DNA of 64,000 nucleotides from Eublepharis macularius (lineage: Eukaryota; Chordata; Lepidosauria; Squamata; Eublepharidae): NCBI RefSeq assembly GCF_028583425.1, contig NC_072800.1:94891001-94955000 (forward strand), written 5' to 3'. Both the position numbers and the translations under genes were made by a program. This document shows, piece by piece, positions 19,883-31,735 of this stretch (the stretch's first letter is position 1; each line of letters opens with the position of its first letter). Below the pieces are notes generated by a model. That model did not search any database and was not told the DNA's origin. It worked only from the letters and a program-made list of their open reading frames with translations.

Positions 19883-22795
19883 CTTCCCCCAAAGATGGGC
19901 ACTGTGCAAGCACAGACTGTGAGAAGGTGGGGCAGTGGGGCTCATGCATGTATCGTGGACAGAAGTCCCCCTTCCAACCTGCAGCAACCCCCCATTGGGA
20001 CTCATTGGAACCCCTCTCTGCTCCTGCATCTCCTGGCCTGGGTCTGGTGTGGCCATTTGGGGTAGCCATCTGGAAAGATACATTTATGCAGAAGCACCAA
20101 GTGCAGAGTGGGTGTCTCCCTCAAGAAGCTTGCGCATGAGGAGCATTGTGCCAAGTATGTGGCTTCACCTCACTGATTCCCTCCTCCCTGCTCCAATGTT
20201 ATTTGTCCCCATGACCAGCAGCACAAGGCCGGCTTCCTACACCCAGCAGCTCCTCGTTCGTCTGCCCTGCAAATCTGTCTCCGCCACCACAAGAGAAAGC
20301 AAACCGGAAGTAGGCAGGGGAGTGGCAGGGCAGTAGCATTGCAAGGGTGTCTGCGTCGAGTCCTTTGCTTCCACAGAAGAGGTGGCTTTGGTGGACAACC
20401 GGTCTCCCCCTGCACCTGCTGCTTCCTGGGCTTGTATTTGGTTGGCTCTAGAGCCTGCTGGTGCAGCAGAGACAGTGCCAGCTCTTGGCTAGAAGCCAGC
20501 TGGTTGCCAGAGGCTATAGAGGCACTTGGGGCTTGGCACACAGCGAGCTTCTGGAATTTCCCAGCCTTCAGGAACAACTTCCTGTGTCTTTGAGGCCTTT
20601 GCACGTCTCTGCGAGCTGTGCACGTGTTTGAATAACTTAAGCTGTCAGTCTTCTGCAGCCCCCCTCCAGCGCATCTTCCTAGTGTGCTTGTACAAGAGCG
20701 GATCTGACTGGGGGGGGGGGGGCTTTGCAGCTGGAGCCAAATGCGGGGCGCTGCAGAAGCATCACTGCTAGCTGAGACTGAGGCGCCATGGTGAGCAAGG
20801 CAGGGCCCATCAGTCTTTTCTGCCTGGAACTCCAGGGGGTGCATAGCGGACTCCTGTCTGTTAGAAGGAAGAAGGCCCTCCTGCCTCGCTTGAAGTAGGG
20901 AACAGCCAGGGACTGGATGCTTCGAAAGCAGCGGGTAGAACTGCCTGGCCCCTGCAGTGGGCTGCGTAGGCCTGAGCTCCTAGAGCTGATGGTGAGGCAA
21001 GAAGCTTGGCCTGACAGAGGAGAGGATGAGAGGGGAGTGGCCCTCCAGCCAACCACATGGCGCTCAGCGCGGAGGTGGAGCCTGGAGGCCCGCAGGGCAT
21101 GGGTGGAACCTAGGGGCCCCGGGCCGTCTCTGCTCAGCAGTGCAGAAATGCCCCTGGCATGCCTCTTGCTCTCCGAAGCCCACGTTCGGCAGGCAGCCTG
21201 GAACCGTGAGGTGTGGATGCATTGACCAAAGAGGAGGGTGTACAGACGGGCCCAGGAAGCCGTGGCTGGCAGGAGCGCCCTCTGGCCATTCCTCCGCAGG
21301 AGCTGGCTGGGGGAGAGGCAGGGGCCTGAGGCCATCGCGGATGCACTTTACAAAGGACCCCGTGCTGACCCTTCCCTCTTTACCGTGGATGTTGCGGCCC
21401 CCTCCCCGCTCCCCCGTTTGATTCCAGTCTGAAGGTTCTGTCTTAGTGGGTAGATTCTCTCTTGGTGTAGTGGGCTGTTCAATCTGGGTGGCTGCAGGAG
21501 TACCAAGAGGAGGCTGGGGCCTCTTGCCGGTAGAACAGCCGCCGACCACCCCCACCCCCGGCCAGTTTGCTGGGGGAGTCTGTGCCTTAAGATCTCCGAT
21601 TCTGGGTGGCGTTGGGTTCCAGAAGGTTGAGGAGCTTGCTTTTGAAACTGTGAATGGAAGTTGTGGTGGGGTGTTGTTGACTGCAAATTGATGTGGTGCT
21701 CAAGGGCCTGGGGTGGGCACTCCAAAGTGAGGAGGGCTGCAGACCTCCCCAGAGGACAGGATGGCAGTCAGAGAGAGGCACATTAGCTGACCCAGGGGGC
21801 TGCTGTACGCGAGAAGGGTGAGGCGAAACAGGATCTTGGGCAGGCAGCCCCCTGGCATGCTGCTCAGGCATCCCCAGCTCCTCGATTCTGGGCCTTCCGT
21901 TGGTGGCTTCGTCTTAACAGTGTCTTGTCTTCACACTTGGCCTCTTGGAGACTTCAGGAAGGCGGAGGTCAAGGTGGTGCCCCAAGCGCTGACTTGAGGA
22001 CTCTTTCATCATCAGGAAGGTGGCAATCCCAGCATCTCCTGGTGTCGGGCCCTTTCCTCATGACCAGGGTGAAAGAAGGAACTGTTCTGTGCAGGCCCGC
22101 AGCGTATGGTGAAGTCCATTTGGCAGCAGAGAGCGGGAAAGCTGTGTACCCAAATGCATGCATGTGCGGAGCATTAGTGGTCAGTGCAGAGGCGGCCAGG
22201 ATGTCTGGTTGTGTTGAAGGCAGTGAGATGATGCCGTTCGTGGACCATCTTGCTGGGGGGGACAGAAAAGCCAACTTCTGAAGAGCTGTGAAGCCAGAGA
22301 GAGCTTGTTCCACTGTTCATCGAGTCAGTGGGTGCTGTGCTGGGGCACAGGGGAGATGAAGGCTGAGATTCCCAGGGACAATGGAACTGCCTTGGCTGCT
22401 GGCACCCTTTCTGGAGGGAGCAGGCGGTTTGGGCTCTGCAGGGAACAGCTGCACGAAGGAAGAAAAAAAAGCAGTGGGTCAGAAAGGAAAGGGGGGTGGT
22501 GTAAGAGACCTTTTGGGGTGGCAGGCGTGGTTGGTCCAGGGGAGCCCCGTTTGTGCTGCTAACAGAGTCGTCCCGCCTGCATGCAGACACACCGATCACT
22601 CTGACAAAGACAGGAGAGCAAGGAGGGGAGGGGAGGCAAGGGGCGAGGCAGCTGGGGGAGGGGGGCAGCAGGGTTTTCTTGCAGCTTCTCTTGGGACTCC
22701 CCCAGATGTCCCTCTGTCTGCACCTACTCACACCTCTCGGGAGAAGTGAGGGCTAGAAATGGGCACTTCAATCAGTGTGTGCCCAGAGCAGAGAT
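19883..22795. other. No supported gene; possible 3' UTR of gene A then intergenic
   Basis: Open frames here, up to about 220 codons, lack domain features and overlap one another on both strands as expected in GC-rich noncoding DNA. The start may be 3' UTR of gene A. A poly-G tract lies near 20,711. Confidence 0.5.
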
Positions 22796-22885
22796 GGAAA
22801 AGAGTGTAGCAGCACCTTTAAGACTAACCAGCTTATTTGTAGCATAAGCTTTCAAGAACCACAGCTCTCTTCGCCAGAGCAGAGA
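22796..22885 (-). mobile_element. Penelope-type repeat fragment
   Basis: AGCAGCACCTTTAAGACTAA starts the copy and AGCATAAGCTTTCAAGAACC follows. On the minus strand the diverged core reads CTGGCGA (22,877-22,871), then a stem, then GAAAGCTTATGC. It is the same family as 57,017-57,181. Confidence 0.55.
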
Positions 22886-23553
22886 TGCTCAGCTTGCCCA
22901 CCCAGCAGGCAGGATGGCAGTACTTGATTGCACATTCCAGCGTGAGGCCTGTTGGGAGGAAGGCTTCCTTTGGCTGGGCAGTGTGTGCAGGCTGCTTCGG
23001 GTCAGGTGAAGGCCGTTAGGCTCTGGGCCCAGGAGTTAGGAAGGGGCCAAAAAGCTACAGTCTGCTCTCCCGCTGCTTTTCTGAAATGCCCTTGCCGTCT
23101 GTCCGTAGTCCAGACTACTTGGATGATATTCAGAGCCTCGGCGTGCAAGTAACTTTCCCTGAAGAGCCAGTCGCCTGGATGTGGCTGAGCTGCTGGCTCC
23201 CCTCCAGCCTGAAAGCTCTTCATGGGCAGCAGGCAGGGAATGTGAGTCTCCTGTTGAGGATGAATGGGCCTGGGACACAACGTGTGTGGAAGGTCTGCTG
23301 GTAGCGTGGTGCTTCGTTGGGGTGCATACAGGCCAAATCTCGCTGTGTCCCTGAAGGAGGAGCCAGGTAATTCCACTTCTCCTGGACCAGGTAAGCTCCA
23401 GTGCGCTAGGCCTGCGTGCCACCCATTTCTCCCCACAATGGGGAGGGGGCAAGGTTAGAACGACTGTTGTGGCCCCAAGGCTGTGCCATCCCTTCTTCCA
23501 GCTCCGGTGGAAAGGCTAGGCAAACACAATGGCTGTTCCCGTCAATGATCAGC

Positions 23554-24178
23554 AGAGGCAGGGGAGAAGCCTCACGGGAAACGCAAACATACCTGCACAA
23601 TATCAAACTGTTACAAAAGTGTATTCAAAGTGCAAGTGCTATAAATATTTCATATTCCTCTCTTACTCAACTCTAAATCATATACATTTATCACGGAAAT
23701 CGTTCTTGGCTTAACAATGCAACAAACGGTACGCTACAGAGTCCAGTAATCACTTCCTATTTTTAGTATTTTTCTCCATAGTCCTCCAAGTTACTGACAA
23801 GCGGTTGTCCGTGGAGCCGATGGAAAGGGTTCCGTGCCACGCCCAATCTGGGGCCGGCTACACAATGCAGATTTCGTCCCTTACTTCATCAGGGGCGTGT
23901 GATCCGCTTCAGTTGAGAGCTCTGCCGCCGTGTTCCGGGTTCCAAGATTCATGTCTACTCCTCTTACTGGATTACTGGACTCTGTAGCGTACCCAATTTG
24001 TTGCTTTGTTAAGCCAGGAACGATTTCTGTGATAAATGTATATGATTTAGAGTTGAATAAGAGAGGAATATGAAATATTTATAGCACTTGCACTTTGAAT
24101 ACACTTTTGTAACAGTTTGATATTGTGCAGATACGTTTGTTTATTTTGTGTTTCCCGTGAGGCTTCTCCCCTGCCTCT
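23554..24178 (-). mobile_element. Large inverted repeat with a type I hammerhead fold in its centre
   Basis: The left arm, about 23,554-23,751 (AGAGGCAGGGGAGAAGCCTC onward), and the right arm, about 23,969-24,178, are inverse copies with only a few differences over roughly 200 bases. The 215-bp centre contains, on the minus strand, CTGATGA (23,892-23,886) and GAAA (23,875-23,872) with pairing segments on both sides (stem I 23,893-23,899 with 23,838-23,844; stem III 23,868-23,871 with 23,847-23,850). The structure suits a head-to-head pair of Penelope pseudo-LTRs, though no coding part is present. An unrelated palindromic MITE is the alternative. Confidence 0.6.
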
Positions 24179-24179
24179 C

Positions 24180-26300
24180 CTGTGGAAAGGCTGGCTGTGA
24201 GCTTTTAAAGAGCTCTCCAATAGCCAGCAGTTGCACTAGATGATGCTTTGCTCAGCCAGTGTGGGGGAAAGCGGCACTTGCCAGATTCCTGTTGGTTTCC
24301 CCCTGCCTGGCAGGGGAGGCTGCTCTCTCTTCTTTAAAGCTGAGTTGCTTGGTGTCACTCATGGCTTGCCCATGCAAAGACTCGGCATAGCCTCTCCACT
24401 GAGGCTGCAGCACAAAGAAGTTGGGAGCCGGCCAGTAAGAAGCCCTCCCGTCTGTCAGCCCACTGGGTCGCTGCCGTGCTCCCTCCAGCCCAGCCAGCGG
24501 CTTGGCCTTGACAAACAAGATGAAGGGAGCTCCAGGCTCAGCCTTCAGGAGGCCCAGGGCCAAATGCTGTCACCTCACTGCATGCCGATTTGCCATTCCC
24601 ACTCCCGGCTCTCCCCAAACCACAGACTGTGGCCACAGGTCAGCTAAAGTCACTTCTGATCGAGTCCCATTGAAGGCAGGAGTTCCGGTGTCAGGCTGGG
24701 GTGGGGTGGTGGTGGCTGACTCATTCCACTGTAATTGGCTGTCATTCTTTGCTTCCCCAAGTTGCTGGCACTTGCTGTCCAGAATGTTGCTCGAAGGTAT
24801 GTACCCTGCATTGTGTGGCTCCTGGAGCTCTTGCTGTGCCTTTTGGGGCTGAGTGGCCATAAGAGAGAGCATGGGCGTCTTGGAAAGGAGCATGGACAGC
24901 CACGTCGGGGGCTGCAAGGGGCAGTGGCCAGAGCCCAACAAGAAGCACACAGCTTCCATCGGGTGTGGCTGTCCAGGGCAGAGGAATCCCCGGAGCTGCT
25001 GGAGTCAAGTTCCACCACCAACAGGCATGTCAGACTTGCCCTGCCGTATCAGACCCAAGGGACCAGGGAGCCCAGTGCCGGCCAGCCGCCTCGAGGGCAG
25101 GCTTGCAGTCGGTGTTGCTGGCTGCCAGCCCCCCCCCCCCACCCACCCCTCACGCTGCCTGGGAATGTCATCTGGCTGCTGTGGCGAACTGCCATCGATG
25201 AGGCTGTTAACCTTTCCACAAGACCTCAGTGCTGTTGGCCATCACAGCCTCTTATGCTATGACAACAAATTTTGGTTAAGTGAACAATTCGTTGTGTGCT
25301 GAGAGTTAACTTTTGTTTGTGCAGAATGCACCACCCGCTAACCTCGCTGGGTCTGCTTGGTATTTCAGCGGAATGATTTGGGTCTAGAAGACCCTGCCCC
25401 TGGTTTGAGGGATTATTTGGGGCAGGGCTTGGCACCCCAAAGTGCATGCAATTACTGATGGAACAGGAAGGCACGGGGGTGGGGGTGCAGCCTGGTGGGA
25501 GACTGGCCCACCTGCCGATATATTCCTCATCTTTGTTGGTGGAACCCCCCCTCTGTCGTGTGGGCAGGAGGCGTGCAAACCCTGCCCTGTGCCTGCACCC
25601 CTCTCCCTCCACCTCTCCATGAGCTGCCTCTGAAAAACCCCATTGAAAACTTCATCCCTCTTAATCCAGACTGGCCCCTTAGGGCTATTCCAGATGTATT
25701 ATTATTATTATAATTATGTTTTATTATTTTCTGAGCTATGTTGGTTTGCAATAAAGGCTTTCTTACAGTTGGGGGAGTGTTTGGCATGTTTGAAAACGGT
25801 TTCAGCTGGTGCCTGGTGGAGGAGATGCCACCCTAGCCCCAAAGGATGGACGGAGCTGGGCAGGGCAGGAAGTGGGCGATAGCCACGGCGTGGCGCTTCA
25901 GGGAATGGAGGGGTGGGGAATAATCTAATCCAGGCTTACACAACTGGAGCTCACCCTGGGCTGTTGTGGCCTGCCACCCTCAAGGCAGTCCTTTGGTTTG
26001 GCAGCTGAAGTCGTGCCCTGATGGGCTCTTCTGCCTGGGAGGGAGGGAGGGGGTGCTCGGATGTTGCAGGGGCCCCTCTCCTCCTCCACCGCCACCAAGG
26101 GGTGAGGCAGGCATCCATGAGCCAGCGCTTCCCCTGCTCTCTGGGGCAGTCTAAGGGCGAAGCAAATGGGGGGGGGGGGCAGATTGTGTGGCATTTGCGG
26201 CCTCCTGGTTATGAAGCCGTTCCTGGGCAATGCTGACGGTGGGGGGTCTGGAGCAAGGGGTCCCGGAAGGCCTCGCCTCTTTTCGAGCTGACGGGGGTAG
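24180..26300. other. No supported gene
   Basis: I see no recognisable coding domain. A short (ATT)n run lies at about 25,699-25,715. Open frames are short or overlapping. Confidence 0.5.
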
Positions 26301-27360
26301 GTGGGAGAGCCCAGGCTGGGCAGGCAGCCCCTGGGTAAGCTGCCGGTGGCCCTTGACCCGTTGCCCGCGGAGAGCGCCTCCCCGTCCCCTGTGAGGGGGG
26401 TCGTGGGCAGCCCCGCCCTGGGCCTGCAGGGGAAGAAGGGCTTCGGCGGACGCCGGTCCGAGCAGCGGCGGGCCAAGGCCGAGCGGTGCGTCCAACTGTC
26501 TGCGCCTGCTGGGCTTGCGCCGCCCGCCCCCGATGCGGCCCCTTCCCCGCAGGGGCCTCCTGCCTGGCGGCGCCAGATCCCCGCGGCTCGACTCGGCCTT
26601 TCCTGGGCGGGGGGTCCGGCGGCTTCGGGGCAGGGAGGCGCCCGCGCTCGGGCGGAGGGCGGGCGGCCGGGCCGGGAGCGGGTCCTCGCGCCCGCGCGGC
26701 GTCCCTGCTGGGGCGGGGCTGAGGCAGGCGGGGGCGCGCACGCGCGAGGGCGGGGCGGGCGGCGGGACTCCATTTCCCGGCGTGCCGCGCGGGGCGTAAA
26801 TCTTCCGCGGCGAACAAAAGAGCCGCCGGCGCCGCTGACAGGCGGGGGCGCGCGGGGCGGACCGGCCGGCCGGCCTCTTCTCCCCCCCCCCTCCCGTCTC
26901 TGCGAGGCCTGCGCGGAGGGCGGCTGCCGGGAGAGCCGGGCTGCGGGGCGCTGCGCGGAGGGCGGCCTTGGGCTGGGCCGGGCCGGGCTGGACGGAGGGC
27001 GCCTGGCGCAGGTAGGCCGGCCGGATGGCCCCGCAGGCCAAGGGGAGGCCGCCGCGGCTCCGAGCCCCAGGGGGGCGGCGCGGGGGTCGGGCGCGGTCTC
27101 GCCTCGCGTGGCCTCCCCCCTCCCCCCCTGGCCGCGGGCAGCCACGGGAGGGCGCCTCAGCCCGGAGACCCCCGCCTCTCCCGGGCAGCCCTGGCGGGGG
27201 GGGGGTCCCCCTCGCCCGGTTCCCGCCCCGCCGCCGCTGCGGTCGCTCCCGGCCCTGCCAGGGAGGGGGCTCGCCTCAGACCCGAGCCCGGCCCTCGGAG
27301 CCGGCGTGGCGTGGCGTGGCGTGGCGCGGGAGAGCCCCGGGGGGCGGGGTGGGGGTGGGG
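26300..27360 (+). promoter_or_regulatory. CpG-island promoter of KRAB zinc-finger gene B
   Basis: A dense CpG block. A ZNF143-type motif (GACTCCATTTCCCGGCGTGC) begins at 26,765. A probable noncoding first exon ends at 27,011 (GCGCAG/GTAGGC). A (GGCGT)n run lies near 27,303-27,326. Long open frames on both strands here, up to 406 codons, are byproducts of the GC content. Confidence 0.65.
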
Positions 27361-27689
27361 GGCGCTCTTGCCCCCTCGCTTACGCCCCCTGCCTCCCCAG
27401 CGGCGGCTGCCATCGCTCTCCTCCTGGCCACTCATCCCACAACGACCCTGCGAGGTGGGCAAGGTGAGGCGCGCGAGGGGCCCGAGGCCACCCTGCAGGC
27501 TTCCCTGGCAGAGCGGGGGATCGAGCCCGGGTCTCCAGGCCCTAGCCGGAAACTCCGAACCGGCACGCCACCCCTGCTCCGGACGGGCCAGCCTCCGCCT
27601 TTCCCACAGCCGAAGGGTCCGCCGGCCCCGGCTGCCTCCGATCCTGCCAGTGTGTTCGCGCCCCGCCCTTCTGGACAGATGAGCGCCCA

Positions 27690-27865
27690 CTCAGCGCAGT
27701 AAACAAAGCCTGTGTTGTTGTTGTTGTTGTTGTTCCACAATCCAGCTGGGGAGCTGGGCTGACCCAAGGCCACCTGCGGAGTTCCTGGCAGGCGTGGGAG
27801 TGGGCGGAGTGCGGCTGACTCACAGCCCAGCTCCTTAACCACTGTGCTAGAGCAGCTCTCCAGAG
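27690..27865 (-). repeat. Old tRNA-type SINE fragment with (GTT)n tail
   Basis: On the minus strand it reads from GGAGAGCTGCTCTAGCACAG through TGGTTAAGGAGCTGGGCTGT to a (CAA)n tail (plus-strand GTT run at about 27,715-27,735). A further diverged piece (GGGGGATCGAGCCCGGGTCT) lies at about 27,440-27,570 on the same strand. Confidence 0.45.
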
Positions 27866-28633
27866 CAGCCCGGCTGGATGGGTGGCAGCCCTTTCTGGGT
27901 GCTGTGCTGGGCCTGGCTCGCTTGCTCTGAGCGTTAGTTGGAGGGTGGGGTAGAGTCTGGATATTTCATTTTGGGAACCGAAGTATCTGGGGCTAGCTTG
28001 CCTCCTGTGTTTAAACAGTGCCCGCTTTGGGGCCTGCTGCCATTGCACCCCCTCCCTGCGGGTCATAGTGCCGTGGAGCCAAGAGGCGAGGAACGCAGGG
28101 TTCCGTGTCATTCCGTTGTGGATCAAGGGATGGTCCTCAGGCAGCCGGGCTAGTTTCTTCAGAGAGGGGTATGTGGGGAAGTAAGCCTAGCGTATCTTTC
28201 CCCAGAGGTCGGGGGAAAGCCTGCTGGTAGGGAAAGGGTTAAGAAGCCCCCTTCCTCATGCACCCCCTAGACTGCAGTTTGCAGTGCCTGCTCCTCCTCT
28301 TGATATTTTGGAAGTTTGGAGGTGGGGGCATAATTTGACTCTGGCACTAGCCCCAGGGTGGTCCCACAAGACCTTAGAGGAGTGCTGTGTGTGTCTCTGT
28401 AGAGTCCCTGCACAGAGAGACACACTGCATCTCCCCTCTCTACTCCCTGCAGCTGTTTCTCCCCACCCCCACCTTTGGCTTGCAGATGAAAACCAGCAGG
28501 GCAGTCGGGCAGGCCTTCGATCTCTGATGCTGCAGACCATCCAAACAGCTCAGTCCTGGCCATTCTGGCTGGCAGCAGCTCTACAGGGCTTGGGTAGAGA
28601 ACAGCTGGTTCCCAAGTCCTTCTGGAAGTGGAG

Positions 28634-31600
28634 ATGCCACGGACGGGACTTCCACATGCCAAGCAGGTACTCTGGCACTCTTCACGGGCTCCTTGGGGGA
28701 GGGAGGGGCTGGTGCTGACTGGGAAAGGCACAGTGCTGGATTTTCGCACCAGCGAAGCAAGTTACACCTTAGGGCCTCTCACGATGAGGGGCCTCTACGG
28801 GCTGGGAATAGGAATAAGCAAAGAGCCGTGTGTTGGTCAAGCTCTGGAGCCGCTTCAGCTTGATGTAGCTGCGGGCCTAGTCAGCGGGCCTGGATCTGGC
28901 CTCGGAAGGAGGTGGTCTTCAGCAAGGACGCTCCGTTGCAGGTGCCTGTGGCCTTTGAGGACGTGGCAGTCTACTTTTCGCCAGAGGAGTGGGCAGAGCT
29001 AGCAGAATGGCAGAAGGAGCTTTACCAAGATGTAATGGTGGAGAATTATGAGCTGGTCTCCTCGCTGGGTAAAGTGAAGCTTGGCTTCTTGTTTTCTTTT
29101 GGGGTGTCTGATGCTGAGCTTACAGCTATTTAATACATGCATAAATTGAGTGCTTTATACTAGATTGCCACCCACCCTGAACCCTACAGAGGGGGCAGGT
29201 TAGAAATCACAAGAAAGAAAAGGGAGCTAAAAACAACTGTGGGGCTCACCTGCTCCCACGCAGCGTGAAGAGGAGAGAGCCATCCCTTTTCTCTTCCCAA
29301 ATGAATGCACATCAGCCTGGGCCAATGAGGTGCTGATGGCGCCTCGGCCACGCCAGCATCACTTTGCAAAGTCAGCTTATGGCTGCTGCGGGCTCTCAGG
29401 ATGGGCAGCCCCAGGGGTCCTGCCTGGGTAGCCCTTAGAGGAATCTGCAGGAGACGGGAGAGCTGATTCCCAGCACCCTCAGCCCAGTTGCGCACTGCTG
29501 TGCCTTAAGGCCCAAAAGGTGATTCCGCACCAGTGGCATTCCAGCGGGACTCAGGATCTAGCAGGGCCCCAGCAGAGGGGGAAACGCCCGCAGTCCAACC
29601 AAGAGAAGCAGCAGGTGCTGGCCCAGCACTTCTCATCCCCAGATGCTAACCCGGATGCTTCTCGCGTGCCTGCCTGTCTTCCTGCAGAGTGCCTGCTCTC
29701 CATTCCTGAGCTTCTCTACCGGTTGGCGCAAGGGGAGGCCCCGTGTGCTGCAGGTCCCCTGCTCTCTGCAGAGAAAAGCGGCTCCACAGGTAAGGGCTTT
29801 CAAGGCAGCTCTTGGCCTGGGGCTGCAGGGTCCGCCGGTTTGCCCCTCTCCTCTCTGACGCATTTGCCTTAAAGAGAGAGACCTGCAGCCTGCTTGGAAG
29901 GGACCCCCCCCTCCCATTTCTGGCCAAGTGCTGCAGGAGGACAGGCCTGTTTGAGCCAAGGGGGCTCCCTCCCGAACTGCTGCGTTGGGGCTGAATCGCT
30001 GAGGAGAGAGAGCCAGGCAGAGGGCAGGAGGACACCAAGAGGGGTGGATGTGTGATTGGGTGGTCCCAACACCTACGGGGAGAGCCTAGGGAACCTGTTG
30101 AGGGAGGAGAGGGGCGGGCAGGCAGGCAGGAGCTGGCTAGAGGCCTGGATGGCATGGCGTGGCCCACGGTGTGCCAGGCAGGAGACCGAGCAAGTGGCCT
30201 TCTCAGGCTTGGGGGGATCGGTGCTTTAGGTCTTTCCTTGTCTGCTTGCAGCCCATGGACCCCTGAATCAGAAGCAGGGAGGAAGAGGGTCTGCTGTGCT
30301 TCCCGACACGCTGCAGTGTCCTGGGCCTGGCTCGGAGCCGTTGAGGGGGACCCCTCCTCACCATTCCAGGACTGCAGGGGAGAAGAGGCACAAGGGGGCT
30401 GTTTCCCAGGCCAGGCGAAGGCAAGCGAGGGCAGGTCAGAGGGCCAGGGATGCAGAAAGGACACCGAGAACTCGGAAGAGGGAGAAGCCCTACAAGTGCC
30501 CCAGGTGCCAGCGTCGCTTCCGGAGCCGCCTTGCCTGGACTGCCCACCGGCGCCTGCATGTCCGAAAGTGGCCCAAGCTCTGCCCGCAAAGTAGCGGGCG
30601 TTCCTCCAGCACCTCAGACGTAGCTGTGCCTCAGGAAGGCCACCTGGGCACCAGTGCCAGCCACGTCCCTTGCAACCAGGGAGAAGGGACCCTGCCCTTC
30701 TGGCCTGAAATGGCTCTGCACCAACAGGCCCCTGCAGCCCATAGCTTCAACCCCTGGTCCCTCGGCTATGGGCCCCAGCCTTTGCCGGGACACCAGGCTC
30801 CTGGGCTGCCTGGCAGCGGAGAATTCATTTGCGATCAGTGTGGATGGAGCTTCCATGGGTGGGAGGAGCTGGTCACCCACCAGATGGTTCACATGGCAGC
30901 TGAAGGGATAGCGGGCTCGGTGCCCAAAGCCGGAGCCCTGTCCCAGGCATCCAGCGACCGGCCGTACGCCTGCACCCAGTGTGGGAAGACCTTCCGGCAT
31001 AAGCCCAATCTCCTGGCCCACCGGCAAGTTCACACAGGGGAGCGGCGCTACCAATGCCAAGAGTGTGGCAAGTCCTTTGGCAGCAAGGCCTACTTGGCCT
31101 CCCATCAGCACATCCATACCGGGGAGAAGCCGTACGTCTGTGGCCAGTGTGGCAAGAGCTTCCGCCACAAGCCCAATCTCCTTTCCCACCAGAAGATCCA
31201 TACCCGGGAGCCTCTTCCACAGAGCCCCCTGCTGGACACCTTCAGTGGGGAGAATTTCCAGGCCCAGCGCCCGATGGTGGACTCTCTTGAGTTGGAGGCC
31301 TTTCAGCCCCCCCGCCCCCCGCTCGACCCCCCTGTGCCCTGCTCCCCAAGCAGCACCCTTGTACCTCTGCTGCCGAGCACTCTGCCTTCACCCCAGGCTC
31401 TGCTGGCACCCGACCGCCCCTTTGTCTGTCCAGTCTGTGCTAAGCAATTCCGTTGCAAGCCCTACCTAGTGGCCCACATTCGAATCCACACGGGGGAGAA
31501 GCCATATGCCTGCAGCCGCTGTCCCAAGCGCTTTTCCCAGAAGTCCAACCTGGTTTCCCACGAGCGTCTCCACACGGGGGAGAAGCCGTATGCCTGCCCA

Positions 31601-31735
31601 CTGTGCCCCCGTGTCTTTAGCCAGGGCTCTAACATGCGTGCTCACCAGCGCAGCCACAGGAATATTGGCACCAGCGAGGGGGAGGGGTGCCTTCGCCAGG
31701 GCTATGCACCCCGCCAGCCACAGCAGCCAGACTAG
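28634..31735 (+). CDS. REPIN1: KRAB zinc-finger gene B, REPIN1-like
   Basis: Exons 28,634-28,666, 28,942-29,068, 29,688-29,789 and 30,252-31,735 join in one frame to about 581 residues. The ATG at 28,634 has a purine at -3 and encodes [11 protein letters not shown] before the splice. Residues 12-53 are an intact KRAB A box ([15 protein letters not shown]...). Residues 54-87 are a linker ([20 protein letters not shown]) like those after KRAB A in the ZNF282 group. Eight C2H2 fingers follow: one near 167, one near 280 ([17 protein letters not shown]), three at about 325-403 and three at about 478-558. The RHKPNLLAH / SKAYLASH / RHKPNLLSH trio and the CKPYLVAH / SQKSNLVSH pair match REPIN1 fingers in order. 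Mammalian REPIN1, as I know it, has no KRAB box and more fingers, so this is a REPIN1-like relative or the ortholog with an ancestral KRAB. The likely role is DNA-binding repressor; REPIN1 was named for origin binding. Confidence 0.8.
28942..29068 (+). CDS. KRAB A-box exon of gene B
   Basis: Acceptor CCGTTGCAG and donor CTGG/GTAAAG bound the exon. It encodes [20 protein letters not shown] and then [19 protein letters not shown]. It retains the DV, the EEW and the M-ENY elements needed for the TRIM28 contact in known KRAB domains, so it looks functional. Confidence 0.9.

Noticed and set aside
20170-20844. Minus-strand 224-codon frame downstream of gene A
   Set aside because: No domain or signal, no splice partner, and overlapping frames on the other strand.
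25925-27145. Minus-strand 406-codon open frame
   Set aside because: It spans the gene B CpG island, is Pro/Arg/Ala-rich with no domain, and overlaps equally long frames on the other strand. It is a product of GC content.
28486-28633. A longer coding first exon of gene B in a different frame (DENQQGSRAGLRSL onward)
   Set aside because: That frame does not join the KRAB exon in phase, whereas the ATG at 28,634 does. The stretch is more likely 5' UTR.
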